This document shows, in pieces, positions 51,883 to 60,444 of a stretch of DNA of 64,000 nt. Below the pieces are notes generated by a model, which was not told the DNA's origin, searched no databases, and saw only the letters and a list, made by a program, of their open reading frames with translations. Position 1 is the stretch's first letter. The number at the start of each line of letters is the position of its first letter. A program made the position numbers and the translations under genes. Origin of the DNA: LMUY01 sp965198565 (GTDB lineage Bacteria; Pseudomonadota; Alphaproteobacteria; Acetobacterales; Acetobacteraceae); NCBI GenBank assembly GCA_965198565.1, contig OZ240665.1:2604001-2668000 (forward strand). Direction: 5' to 3'.

Positions 51883-53414
51883 CCACAAATTTCGTGCTCG
51901 GCATCGGCGGCACCGGGGCCAAGAGCGTGGAGGCCTTCGTCCGCCTCGCCACCTGCGGCCTCGGCCCGGACGCCGCCTGGGTCGGCCTGCTCGACCAGGA
52001 CCGCTCCAACGGCAACTCCGCCCGCGCCATGCGGGTGCTGTCCGACTACACGCAGCTCCGCGCCGCCCTGCGCTCCCCCGGCGAGGCCGACCTGGGCGGC
52101 TCCCCCCTGCTCGGCATGCGCCTGCAGCAACCCGAGACCGGCTGGGCCTGGGCGCCGGAGGAGCGCTCGGCCGCCTCGCTCTCCAGCGCCATCGGCTACC
52201 CCGCGCTCCCCCCCGCCGACCAGGCGCTGGTGCAGGCGCTGTTCACCGACGAGGAGCGCCGGCTCGAGCTGGACGAGGGCTTCCGTCAGCGCCCGGCCCT
52301 CGGCGCCGCACTCACCCTGCAGGGCGTCACCCCCGAGTCGCCGGTGTGGCGGGACTTGCTGGCGGCGCTGCAATCGGCCGGGCATGGCGGCGAGGTGCGC
52401 GTGTTCCTGGTGGCCTCGATTTTCGGCGGCACGGGGGCGGCCGGCCTGCCCACCGTCGCCCGCCTGCTGCGCACCGAGATCCGCCGCCGCAACCTGGAGG
52501 GCCAGGTGAAGCTCGGCGGCGCGCTGCTGCTGCCGTATTTCGCCTTTCCGCCGCCCCCGCCCGGCGCCGGCCCCGCCATCCGGCCCGACTCCTCCGCCTT
52601 CATGCTGCAGGCGCGCGGGGCGCTGGAATACTACGCCCAATTGTTCCGCGCCGAGCGGGTGTTCGACCGGCTGTATCTGGTCGGCAACGACCCGCTGATC
52701 CCGCTGCGCACCTACGCCGACGGCGGCTCCGGCCAGGCCAACCCGCCGCTGCTGCCCGAATTGGTGGCCGGCCTCGCCTGCGTGGACTTCCTCCGCCGCG
52801 ACGCCGACCCCCAGGGCTTCGACACGGCGCCGCAAACCCTCGCCGCCGGCACCGGCCCAGGCCCGGTCACCTGGGACGACCTCCCCTACGACGGACCCGG
52901 CGGCCCCGCCTTCCTGCGCGCCGAACTGGCCGCGACCTTGCGCACCGCGCTGGCCTGGCGCCAGGCCTACGCCCCTGCGCTGGCTGGCGAGGCCTGGCGC
53001 GCCTGCCGCCGCGAGGCCTGGTTCCGCCGCCTGCTCATGGCGGAGGGCAGCGCCCCCGTCGCCAGCGAGCCCACCCAGCGCGCCATCACCCTGGCCACCC
53101 GCCTGTTCGACGACTTGCTGCGCTGGTTCGTGGCGCTGAACCGCGGCGGCAACGGCCGCGGCAGTCTGGGATTGTTGCAGGACGGGCTGCTGGCGCGCGA
53201 CTGGCCCTCGCCCTCGATGGACGATTTGGCGCTCACGCCGGCGCTGAGCAATGCGGGGTTTGCGAGCGCGGTGCTGCCGCGCGGGGGGCCGAGCTTGCGG
53301 GAGGTGTTTGCGCGGCTGACGTATGGGGCGGTGCCGGTGGATGGGGCGGGGGTGGGGATGTTGCTCAGCGCGTTGCGAGCCGCTTGCGATGACGGTGGGA
53401 CGGAGTTGAGCTGA
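51879..53414 (+). CDS. Tubulin-like protein (Tubulin_2 type)
   Basis: The product is 511 aa from the TTG at 51879, which overlaps the previous stop as TTGA. The N-terminus NFVLGIGGTGAKSVEAF is a glycine-rich nucleotide-binding start. At residues 183-189 there is FGGTGAAG, matching the tubulin/FtsZ G-box GGGTG(S/T)G, so this resembles the Tubulin_2 family of bacterial tubulin-like proteins. Other tubulin elements (T3-T6 loops) are not certain by eye. It is soluble, with no signal. Divergent copies of this family often sit beside vWA proteins. Function unknown. Confidence 0.75.
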   Translation: MTTNFVLGIGGTGAKSVEAFVRLATCGLGPDAAWVGLLDQDRSNGNSARAMRVLSDYTQLRAALRSPGEADLGGSPLLGMRLQQPETGWAWAPEERSAASLSSAIGYPALPPADQALVQALFTDEERRLELDEGFRQRPALGAALTLQGVTPESPVWRDLLAALQSAGHGGEVRVFLVASIFGGTGAAGLPTVARLLRTEIRRRNLEGQVKLGGALLLPYFAFPPPPPGAGPAIRPDSSAFMLQARGALEYYAQLFRAERVFDRLYLVGNDPLIPLRTYADGGSGQANPPLLPELVAGLACVDFLRRDADPQGFDTAPQTLAAGTGPGPVTWDDLPYDGPGGPAFLRAELAATLRTALAWRQAYAPALAGEAWRACRREAWFRRLLMAEGSAPVASEPTQRAITLATRLFDDLLRWFVALNRGGNGRGSLGLLQDGLLARDWPSPSMDDLALTPALSNAGFASAVLPRGGPSLREVFARLTYGAVPVDGAGVGMLLSALRAACDDGGTELS

Positions 53415-53480
53415 AACTCAATCAGGTCCGCTGCCGGACCCAAACCGGACTTAGGCTTGCAAGTGCGTGTCTGATCCTGG

Positions 53481-53633
53481 CCGATTGTGTTGAAAAAGGC
53501 CGGAATAGCCGAATTGCCGCTTTCTTGTATCGAGTGTGCAACGGTTCTGCAACCTATCTCAACGCACTATTCATTCCGTTATCATACTTGTTGCGGCTCG
53601 ATGCGCGTTGACGGCCTTTTTCAACACAATCGG
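53481..53633. mobile_element. MITE-like element, left copy
   Basis: The element is about 153 bp with perfect terminal inverted repeats (GATTGTGTTGAAAAAGGC at the left end, its reverse complement at the right end). No coding capacity. The interior is AT-richer than the genome average. The right copy at 56563-56715 is its reverse complement, nearly identical by eye. Confidence 0.82.
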
Positions 53634-53785
53634 CCGTTAACAGTCTGGCGGCTTCTGGCCTCGAAGCACGCCGAAGCAGACATTCGAACCGCCAGCCATC
53701 TTCTACCAATCGTGACGGTCTCGATGAGTTGGCGTTCAGATCTGTGGAGCCTCGAAAAGTTTGGCTCCGGTGCAGACCCTGCTTT
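53634..53785. other. Non-coding stretch between left element and nuclease gene
   Basis: This is about 150 bases of AT-richer sequence with no convincing coding frame. It lies downstream of the nuclease gene and belongs to the same cassette by composition. I see no clear terminator hairpin in it. Confidence 0.4.
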
Positions 53786-54538
53786 TCAGCGCCGATCGAA
53801 ATCCTGCCCGACCGCAGACCGCAGCAACTCGACCAGTTCGACGCGGTTCGACGATGCGGACGCCGACCGGAGCAGATGATCATAATTGACCAACAGTGCT
53901 CCGTTGCGCCGCGGGTTCAGCAGTAGGACGTCCGACCACATCCCGCTGTCACTCTCGACGGTTCGCGCATAGCGCAGGAGCCAGTACATCAGAACCTGGC
54001 GGAAATCGTCCGCGCCGAAGTTGCGCTCGGTGTGCTTGACTTCGATGAGCGTCGAGCCAATCGCGAAATCCCCGTGGCCGGATGCCACCCAACCGAGGCC
54101 TGGAATGAGGGGCGCCTGTTCCAAAATCGCAGATGGCCGCTGAGCCTGGACGCTGTTCAGCATCGCTACCAGATTACGAGCTGCATGGTCGGCGACCAGG
54201 ATATCTTCCTGCTCGAGCTTTTCCGGAATACGCGCATCGAAATGGCGACGCTGGCGCTTCGATGCCACCGCCAGGCATTCGTCCCACGACGCCACCGCTC
54301 CGCCGCGCAGCTCGCTTTCGGCGCGCGCCATCGACAGTTCGAACATCATCGCCTTTTGGAGCCGACTTTTATCGATTATTTCGCTCGGTATCGAACTGAT
54401 GCTGGGGAAGGAGAACATGGTCGCGTTCAGGGCGTTTACGAGGCCGCCTGTCAGTCGCGGGAAGAGAACGTCGAGAACGCCTGGAATGTCGCGCGCAACG
54501 GTCCTCGGGTCGCGAGCCGGCATTCGGTTAGACGGCAT
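53786..54538 (-). CDS. PD-(D/E)XK-type nuclease candidate paired with the reverse transcriptase
   Basis: The product is 250 aa from the ATG at 54538, overlapping the RT stop by 11 bases. Around residues 153-185 there is GHGDFAI, then LIEVKHTER and FRQVLMYW. That gives Asp157, Glu166-x-Lys168 and QxxxY at 181-185, the order of PD-(D/E)XK nucleases of the RecB/restriction type. The rest is mixed alpha/beta. The overlap with the RT gene implies coupled expression and a joint function, possibly phage defence, which is inference. Confidence 0.7.
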   Translation of the reverse strand: MPSNRMPARDPRTVARDIPGVLDVLFPRLTGGLVNALNATMFSFPSISSIPSEIIDKSRLQKAMMFELSMARAESELRGGAVASWDECLAVASKRQRRHFDARIPEKLEQEDILVADHAARNLVAMLNSVQAQRPSAILEQAPLIPGLGWVASGHGDFAIGSTLIEVKHTERNFGADDFRQVLMYWLLRYARTVESDSGMWSDVLLLNPRRNGALLVNYDHLLRSASASSNRVELVELLRSAVGQDFDRR

Positions 54539-56156
54539 GCTTGACCCAATCTTCATAGCAGGCCGCAAAGCTACCAGTTGCGTCGGTTTCGATTCCCAGG
54601 TGCCACGCTTGAGCAAGCGAACCACGCAGTTGGTTCCTTGTCTTCAGGCCTTCGTCGCCGAAGGCGCCAGCCGCTAGCCACAGCATCCGTTGCTCTCCGG
54701 CGCCGAGGTTCTGCCATTGGTTGCGCAAGCGCGTGAAGTTCGAGCGGTCGGGCCAATGCCTCCAGCAGTCGATGCAGGCGCGCCGGACGGAGGCGGATGC
54801 TGTCGCATCGTAGGTCTGACGGACGAAAGCACCGCGAAGATCGGTCCTGACGAACCGGATCGCCCGTAGGAAATGGAGCATATTGGCTTTGGGAACGAGC
54901 AGATGCCCGCAGGCGGCCGGGATCCGATCTAGCAAAACGTCGATTGCGGCGAAGATCGATGCGAACTGGTCGTTCGACCGGACGGCATATACGCCGCGCA
55001 TGATTTTCGACCAGGAGGCACGGAACGAATCCAGATTGTTCGGGTCGAGGAGCGTGGCGCACAGCTGGACCGCGACTGTCGGCTCCTGGAACTTGAGCGC
55101 ACGGCCGATCTGCGCAAGCACGAATGTGTCAGGCTGCGATTTCTCCCGCTCGAGATCGAGCAGAAAGGAGATGGCGATTTTTTCAAAAGATTGTTTGAGC
55201 TTTTCATATTCGGCGCTCGCATTGTCCGAGTATGGATCGAAATGCAGGTCGAGTTCCCGCAATGCGAGGCTTGAATCCTCGCCCTCTCCCAACTGTGCTG
55301 CAATGAAGTCTCTATAATGCTTGGCGCGTAGGAAGGTGGTCTTGCTGCGATTGAGCGACAGGCCGTAGTCGGCCAGCGCATGCGACAATTCCGAGAGCGC
55401 CTTGTAGGCGTCCTGCTGAGAACGGCAGATCAACGTGTAGTCGTCGACATAGCGGTGCCAGATGAGCCCGGCATCGGTCAGCGACCGGTCGATCGGCGTC
55501 ATCATCACTTCGGCCAGAACGCGCGCACATTGACCGCCGACCGGGAGACCGAAGGAACGGCCGGCCGCGAGCTTGCTCAGGATGCGATCGATCTGCATGG
55601 CTAGAGTTGATCCCGGCGCGAGATCTTTCACGACATTTTCAAGGCGATGGTGGTAGATGTGTTCGTAGAAGCTCGCGACATCGGTCTGGATAACGACAGC
55701 GCGCTCCTCGCGCAGATCGGGCTCGTCCAACGTCGCAAGCTTATACGCGCGCCACGATCTGGTTCGGTCGAAAAAGCCCGGTCCCTGTAGGGCGAGCCGG
55801 TAGGAGTGCGCGCGGGCGCTCCGCTGCCCTTCGTTTGCCTCTGCGATCGCTATGCCCAAGCCATTCAGATAGAGATTCCAGAAGGGATGGATCTTGGTGG
55901 TGATCCGGAAGCCATGCGGCCCGGACGGAGCTAGCAGTCGTTCCGCCACGATCGCAAGCCCGGTCATGAAGGTGGCCGGGCTCCTGACGGCGCCGGTCTC
56001 GACGCCCTGAAACAAGGCTAGGCACAGTCCCGCAAGATCGGCCGCCTTGTCCTTGATGAAGCTCGCTTCCAGGTCATAAGGCAATGTGTCGTTGTCGCCG
56101 CTATGGCCAATCTCAAGCGCGGCTCGAAAGAAATGATCTTTTTCAACCTTGACCAT
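54528..56156 (-). CDS. Reverse transcriptase (defence-type RT candidate)
   Basis: The product is 542 aa from the ATG at 56156, chosen because AAAAGGG lies 7 bases upstream, and an ATG 7 codons earlier lacks a site. RT motifs are readable: motif A QTDVASFYEHIY, motif B GLPVGGQCARVLAEV, the catalytic box C HRYVDDYTL (YVDD, residues about 236-239) and motif D LSLNRSKTTFL. The N-terminal half (about 1-150) and a helical C-terminal region of about 280 residues have no known fold by eye. No maturase or thumb X domain, endonuclease or integrase is present, so it is not a group II intron or LTR element. The nuclease gene overlaps its end. The region is AT-richer than its flanks. Confidence 0.8.
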   Translation of the reverse strand: MVKVEKDHFFRAALEIGHSGDNDTLPYDLEASFIKDKAADLAGLCLALFQGVETGAVRSPATFMTGLAIVAERLLAPSGPHGFRITTKIHPFWNLYLNGLGIAIAEANEGQRSARAHSYRLALQGPGFFDRTRSWRAYKLATLDEPDLREERAVVIQTDVASFYEHIYHHRLENVVKDLAPGSTLAMQIDRILSKLAAGRSFGLPVGGQCARVLAEVMMTPIDRSLTDAGLIWHRYVDDYTLICRSQQDAYKALSELSHALADYGLSLNRSKTTFLRAKHYRDFIAAQLGEGEDSSLALRELDLHFDPYSDNASAEYEKLKQSFEKIAISFLLDLEREKSQPDTFVLAQIGRALKFQEPTVAVQLCATLLDPNNLDSFRASWSKIMRGVYAVRSNDQFASIFAAIDVLLDRIPAACGHLLVPKANMLHFLRAIRFVRTDLRGAFVRQTYDATASASVRRACIDCWRHWPDRSNFTRLRNQWQNLGAGEQRMLWLAAGAFGDEGLKTRNQLRGSLAQAWHLGIETDATGSFAACYEDWVKHAV

Positions 56157-56562
56157 TCCGGCCCTTTTCTTGCGCATTGCAGATAGCGAGGGTTGCAGCC
56201 CTCAGGCTCGCGTCTGTTTGCAGGTAATGGATTTGCCTGTCTAGCGGTAGGGAGCACGAGGATCAGGGCGCCTTGCCGGAGTTACATCGGCCACGGTGGA
56301 GAACCGATTAAACATCGTCGCTGCGCCAAACGTCCTTCACTGCCGAGGGCCAACGGGGGCGCCCCCGGGCTGCGTTGTAAGCGTCGGATCCTGCCCGATC
56401 GTAGCCAAATGCGGTTCGGCAGATAATGTCCCAAATGTCGGCTACGCCTAGATCCATCGGATGAACGAACGGCGGGTTTCAGACATCGCGAACTCGATCG
56501 CGATTGACAGAATTGGCGCAAAGCGGCTGTTAAGACATCCAACAGCTATGTCCGCTTTCCAA
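56157..56562. other. Non-coding region upstream of the RT, candidate RNA locus
   Basis: This is about 400 bases with no coding frame of interest, ahead of the RT on its transcribed side. It contains a perfect palindrome GGGGGCGCCCCC near 56355 and other short inverted repeats. In several defence RT systems a structured non-coding RNA lies next to the RT, so this is a candidate. Nothing proves transcription. Confidence 0.35.
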
Positions 56563-56715
56563 CCGATTGTGTTGAAAAAGGCCGTCAACGCGCATCGAGC
56601 CGCAACAAGTATGATAACGGAATGAATAGTGCGTTGATATAGCTTGCAGAATCGTTGCAGGATCGATCAAAGAAAGCGGCAATTCGGCTATTCCCGCCTT
56701 TTTCAACACAATCCA
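56563..56715. mobile_element. MITE-like element, right copy (inverted)
   Basis: Reverse complement of the 53481-53633 element with about a dozen differences. Its outer terminal repeat reads GCCTTTTTCAACACAATC. The two copies bound the 3.2 kb RT/nuclease cassette like the arms of a composite transposon. Confidence 0.82.
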
Positions 56716-56791
56716 ACCGAAACTGGACCATACTCGTGATTGAGTTCGGCCCCTAAAGCATGACCGGATCTAACGCTGTTATGCCCACCTT

Positions 56792-56904
56792 CGTCATTGC
56801 GAACGCAGCGAGCAATCCAGAGCGACACGGCAAGGGTATGCCGGTCGGCCTGGATCGCTGCCCTCCACCCGCACCAACGGCCACGCCTTCGCCTCACGAT
56901 GACG
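56792..56904. repeat. Imperfect palindromic dispersed-type repeat before the actin-like gene
   Basis: The ends CGTCATTGCGAACGC and GCCTCACGATGACG, with the inner pair AGCAATCCAG and CTGGATCGCT, make an imperfect palindrome. This matches a repeat type common in alphaproteobacterial intergenic DNA. It covers the ATG at 56899, which argues for the later start of the actin-like gene. Confidence 0.65.
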
Positions 56905-56934
56905 CCCACCCCCAACCCCGCTAAACTCCCCCCC

Positions 56935-59900
56935 ATGCCAACCCCCATCCACCCCCTGCTGCCTCCCTTGTCCGACGCGCACCGCGTCCCACCCCTGCCC
57001 AAGTCCGGCACCTGGCACCCGCTCGGCTCGGCCGACCCGTTGCAGGTCATCGCGCGCGGCCTCAACACCGGCCCCTCGCTCAGCGACCCCGCCAGCGACA
57101 TTATCTCCGTGCCGGACGTCTGGGCGCAGCTCACCACCTTTCACAACGCCCTCGAAACCGACCGCCACCCGCTGCACCAGCGCGCCGTGGCGGAGTGGCG
57201 CGGGCTGCTTGCCGCCTTCGCCCTCGGCGCCTACCGCACCGGCGAACTCACCGCCGAAGTCATCCCCATCACCGGACGACCCGGCGGCACCCGCTGGGCC
57301 GACCTGGTCGCCCGCCTCACCCCGCAATGCGCCCTGCTCGACGGCCAACGCATGACCGAAGTCGCGCTCATCCGCGTCGGCCGCCACCTCGTCGGCCTGG
57401 CGCAACCGCTCACCCTGGTGGCGCCCAGCCGCTCGCTCGCCGACACCACGGGGGAGCGGCCCCCCGTCGCCTGGATGGCCGCCGGGCACTTTCAGGACCC
57501 GCTGCTCACCGCCGGGCTGTCGCCGGAGGAGCGCGCCGTGCTGGCCCACGTCCTGGCCAAGCTGTGCGCCGACCTCGAGGCCGAACGCGACCGCTCGCGC
57601 GACGTGGGCGCCCTGCTCGGCCACGCCCGTGACTACCTGGCGCAGGCCCGCGAGGGGGCGGCCGCCGTCTCGCCGTCGCAATTCCAAACCGAGCCCGCCT
57701 CGCTCGGCCTGCCCGCCCTGCCGGTGTTCCGCGCCCTGCGCAGCCGCGAGAGCGTGGCGCTGCCGGCCAGCGCGGCTCCGGGCGCCAGCCAAGCCGTGCA
57801 GTCCGACTGCCTGCTGCGGCTGCGCCCGGGACTGGCCGGCACCAAGCTGCGCGGCGTCCTGCTGCTGGACATGGCGCTGCACGAAAAGCTCGGCCGCCCC
57901 GCCGGCGAACTGCGCGTGTGGGGCCGCTACTCCCTGCGCAGCCTGCACGACCGCCCGGAACTGGCCGCGCAAATCCGCACCGAGGCGCAGGGCGAGGGCA
58001 TCCTGGTGGTCGACGCCGCCGAGCTGTTCCTGCCGCGCCTCTACCGCACCGACGGGGTGGAGGGCGAGCAGGGCTTCGACCAGCACCCGCAGGGCGCGCG
58101 CGACCACCTGCTGCCCCTGTCCCCCCTGGTCACCGCGCTGCTGGACCGCGCCGAACTGGCCCGCGCCTGCCGCATCGCGCCGGCCGGCGCGGGCGGCACC
58201 ACGGTGCACTTGCGCCTGCCCATGCTCGCGGGGGCCGACATCACGCTGGCGCAGCACTACCCGGCGGAGGACGGCAGCGAGCCGCCGTTCGCGCTTTCGG
58301 TGTGGCCGAACTTCCAGGCCGAGTGGTGGCGGCTGCATTTGGGCTATTCCGGCGCCAGCCCCGGCGTCCAGTTCGTGACCGCCGGGTTCGCCTCCTTGCA
58401 GGGGCTGCAGCGCTGCCTCACCGCTGGCGCCGACGGGTTCAGCGCCGTCGCGGCCGCCCGCGCGCTGCTGGCGGGCGACGTCGCCCTGCTGGCCGACACC
58501 ACCTGGTTCCGGCAGGACCGCCAGGCCGCGCGCGCCCTGTTCGTGCTGCCCGGCGCCGCCGAAGCCGCCGTGCTGCAGGACCGCCGGGCCGGAGCGCCGC
58601 GCGTGGCGGGCCTGCTGCTGCTGCCCAGCCCGCCCGTCGCCGCCCCGGGCACCGGGGGGGACACGGCCAAGATCGGCATCGACTTCGGCACCACCAACAC
58701 CGCCGTGTATCTCCAGGTCGGCAGCCAGCCGCCCGAGCCGATGCAGATGCAGCCGCGCCACATCCTGGCCTACCGCGTGGCCGAGCAGAGCCGCGACGAG
58801 TTGGACGCCGAGCTGCTGCCCGTGAACGTCATCGACGTGCCGTTCCAGACCATCCTGCGCGACCGCAAGCGCGCCGAGCCCGACGGCGAGCGCCGCCCGT
58901 TCCGCGACACGCTGATCTACTTCGCCCAGCGCCGCCGGGCCGCCTTGGAGCGCGTCACGGGGGTGGACGACCTGTTCGCCAACCTGAAATGGGGCGACGA
59001 CCAGCCCGCCCGCGAGCGGGTGCAGCTCTTCCTCACCCAGGTGGTGATCATGGCGCTGGCCGAGGTGGCGGCGCGCGGCATCGAGCCGGAGCGAGTGGCG
59101 TTCAGCTTCTCCTTCCCCGAGGCGTTCCGCGCGCAACACCTGCTGAGCTTCCAGGGCGCCGCCCGCAACGCGGTGTCCGACGGGTTCCGCCTGGTCGCCA
59201 AGCCCTCCGCCCGCCGCCCGCCTGCGCCCAGCTTCCAGACCGAGTCGGTGGCCACCGCGCAATACTTCATCCACCGCCTGAAGACGCCCGCCACCGAGGG
59301 CCTCGTCACCTTCGACATCGGCGGCCAGACCACCGACGTCGCCATCGTGCAGAGCCAGTCGCTGGAGGCGGAACGGCTGGCCTGGCGCGGCTCGTTCCAG
59401 CTCGCCGGGCGCCACCTGCTGATCGCCCATCTGAGCCAGAGCCCGGCGATCCTGGAGCAGCTCGCGCGCGGCCGGCCCGAATTGGCCGCCCTGGTGACGG
59501 CGCTGGTCCCCTCCGGCCGCGCCACCCCGGAGAAGCGCACCCTCAGCACCGAGCTGCTCGTGAACAGCCCCGAATTTGCCGCCGCCTTCGAGGCCGTGCT
59601 GCCCACCCTCGGCGGCATGGCGGAGGCCGAGCGGCTGCGCGCGGTGGCGCTTACCGGGCTCGCCGGGCTGTTCGACTACATGGGCCGCACCGTGCGCCAC
59701 CTGGCCGAGACCGGGCGGCTCCAGGCCCGCGCGACCACCGCCGTCTCGGTGTGCCTGGGCGGCCGCGCCTCGCTGCTCTACCGCACCCTGCTGGGCGCGC
59801 CGGAGGAGGCCGCCATGGCGCTCGCCGTGTTCACCGCCGCCACCGGGGGCGCCATGCCGCGCGCCCGGCTGGTGTTCTCCGAGGCGCCCAAGCAGGAGGT

Positions 59901-60306
59901 CGCGTTCGGCCTGGTCGGCGACGACCGCGCGCTGCAGGGCGGCGTCCCCACCGAGCCGCTGCTGGGCGAGGCGGTGCGCGACGGCCAGGCGGCCGAGCCC
60001 GCCACCGCGCTGCTCGCCAGCCTGGACACCGGTCGCCCCTGGCGCATCGAGGACCCGGCGGAGTTCCGCCGCTTCATCGCCCAGCTCCCCAGCCTGCGCA
60101 TCAAGCTGGCGAGCCAAGCGGTGGAGCTGGGCGAGCTGTCCGGCCTGGCCAATGCCGAGATGGCGCAGGCGCTGCGCCTGGCCCAGCAGGAGCGCTTGTC
60201 CGGCACCACCGCGGCCGACAGCTCCGCGCTCGAGCCGCCGTTCATCGTGCTGCTGCGCGCGTTCGTGCACCGCCTCGCCACGGATACGCGTGCGGTGGTC
60301 ACTTGA
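56935..60306 (+). CDS. Large actin/HSP70-fold ATPase of unknown role
   Basis: The product is 1123 aa from the ATG at 56935. Residues from about 570 form an actin/HSP70-like ATPase: phosphate-1 IGIDFGTTNTAVYL (580-593), phosphate-2 FDIGGQTTDVAIV (793-805) and the adenosine motif VSVCLGGRAS (937-946). The N-terminal 570 residues have no recognisable domain. There is no signal or membrane span. Earlier in-frame ATGs at 56899 and 56797 lie within or before a palindromic repeat. It probably belongs with the vWA, membrane and tubulin-like genes, from which it is separated by the RT cassette. Confidence 0.8.
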   Translation: MPTPIHPLLPPLSDAHRVPPLPKSGTWHPLGSADPLQVIARGLNTGPSLSDPASDIISVPDVWAQLTTFHNALETDRHPLHQRAVAEWRGLLAAFALGAYRTGELTAEVIPITGRPGGTRWADLVARLTPQCALLDGQRMTEVALIRVGRHLVGLAQPLTLVAPSRSLADTTGERPPVAWMAAGHFQDPLLTAGLSPEERAVLAHVLAKLCADLEAERDRSRDVGALLGHARDYLAQAREGAAAVSPSQFQTEPASLGLPALPVFRALRSRESVALPASAAPGASQAVQSDCLLRLRPGLAGTKLRGVLLLDMALHEKLGRPAGELRVWGRYSLRSLHDRPELAAQIRTEAQGEGILVVDAAELFLPRLYRTDGVEGEQGFDQHPQGARDHLLPLSPLVTALLDRAELARACRIAPAGAGGTTVHLRLPMLAGADITLAQHYPAEDGSEPPFALSVWPNFQAEWWRLHLGYSGASPGVQFVTAGFASLQGLQRCLTAGADGFSAVAAARALLAGDVALLADTTWFRQDRQAARALFVLPGAAEAAVLQDRRAGAPRVAGLLLLPSPPVAAPGTGGDTAKIGIDFGTTNTAVYLQVGSQPPEPMQMQPRHILAYRVAEQSRDELDAELLPVNVIDVPFQTILRDRKRAEPDGERRPFRDTLIYFAQRRRAALERVTGVDDLFANLKWGDDQPARERVQLFLTQVVIMALAEVAARGIEPERVAFSFSFPEAFRAQHLLSFQGAARNAVSDGFRLVAKPSARRPPAPSFQTESVATAQYFIHRLKTPATEGLVTFDIGGQTTDVAIVQSQSLEAERLAWRGSFQLAGRHLLIAHLSQSPAILEQLARGRPELAALVTALVPSGRATPEKRTLSTELLVNSPEFAAAFEAVLPTLGGMAEAERLRAVALTGLAGLFDYMGRTVRHLAETGRLQARATTAVSVCLGGRASLLYRTLLGAPEEAAMALAVFTAATGGAMPRARLVFSEAPKQEVAFGLVGDDRALQGGVPTEPLLGEAVRDGQAAEPATALLASLDTGRPWRIEDPAEFRRFIAQLPSLRIKLASQAVELGELSGLANAEMAQALRLAQQERLSGTTAADSSALEPPFIVLLRAFVHRLATDTRAVVT

Positions 60307-60314
60307 ACGGTCTC

Positions 60315-60351
60315 TTCTCCCTCTCCTTCTGGGAGAGGGTCGGGGTGAGGG
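60315..60351. repeat. REP-like palindromic repeat after the actin-like gene
   Basis: CTCCCTCTCCTTCTGGGAGAGGG followed by TCGGGGTGAGGG, 9 bases after the stop codon, likely functioning as a terminator. Confidence 0.75.
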
Positions 60352-60388
60352 CTCTTGGGGCACCGCCGCGCCCATCCAGCAGCGTTCG

Positions 60389-60428
60389 CACCCTCACCCC
60401 AGCCCTCTCCCGCCCGCGGGAGAGGGAG
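60389..60428. repeat. REP-like palindromic repeat, inverted partner
   Basis: CACCCTCACCCCAGCC followed by CTCTCCCGC-CC-GCGGGAGAG, inverted relative to the copy at 60315 and just before the convergent GST gene end. Confidence 0.8.
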
Positions 60429-60444
60429 CTTTTCTCATCGAGCC

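Noticed and set aside
54528..56156. Group II intron or retron
   Set aside because: No maturase X domain or domain V-like RNA was seen, and I could not find an msr/msd-like structure. The YVDD box and the nuclease partner fit a defence RT better, though a retron is not fully excluded.
53412..56740. AACTCAATCA outside the left element and its inverse outside the right one as outer terminal repeats
   Set aside because: The distances to the elements differ (about 55 and 20 bases) and the match is only 10 bases, so it may be chance.
56794..60375. 1193-aa open frame on the minus strand antisense to the actin-like gene
   Set aside because: It is Gly/Ala/Arg/Leu/Gln-rich low-complexity sequence, while the forward frame has three clear ATPase motifs. 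High-GC shadow frame.
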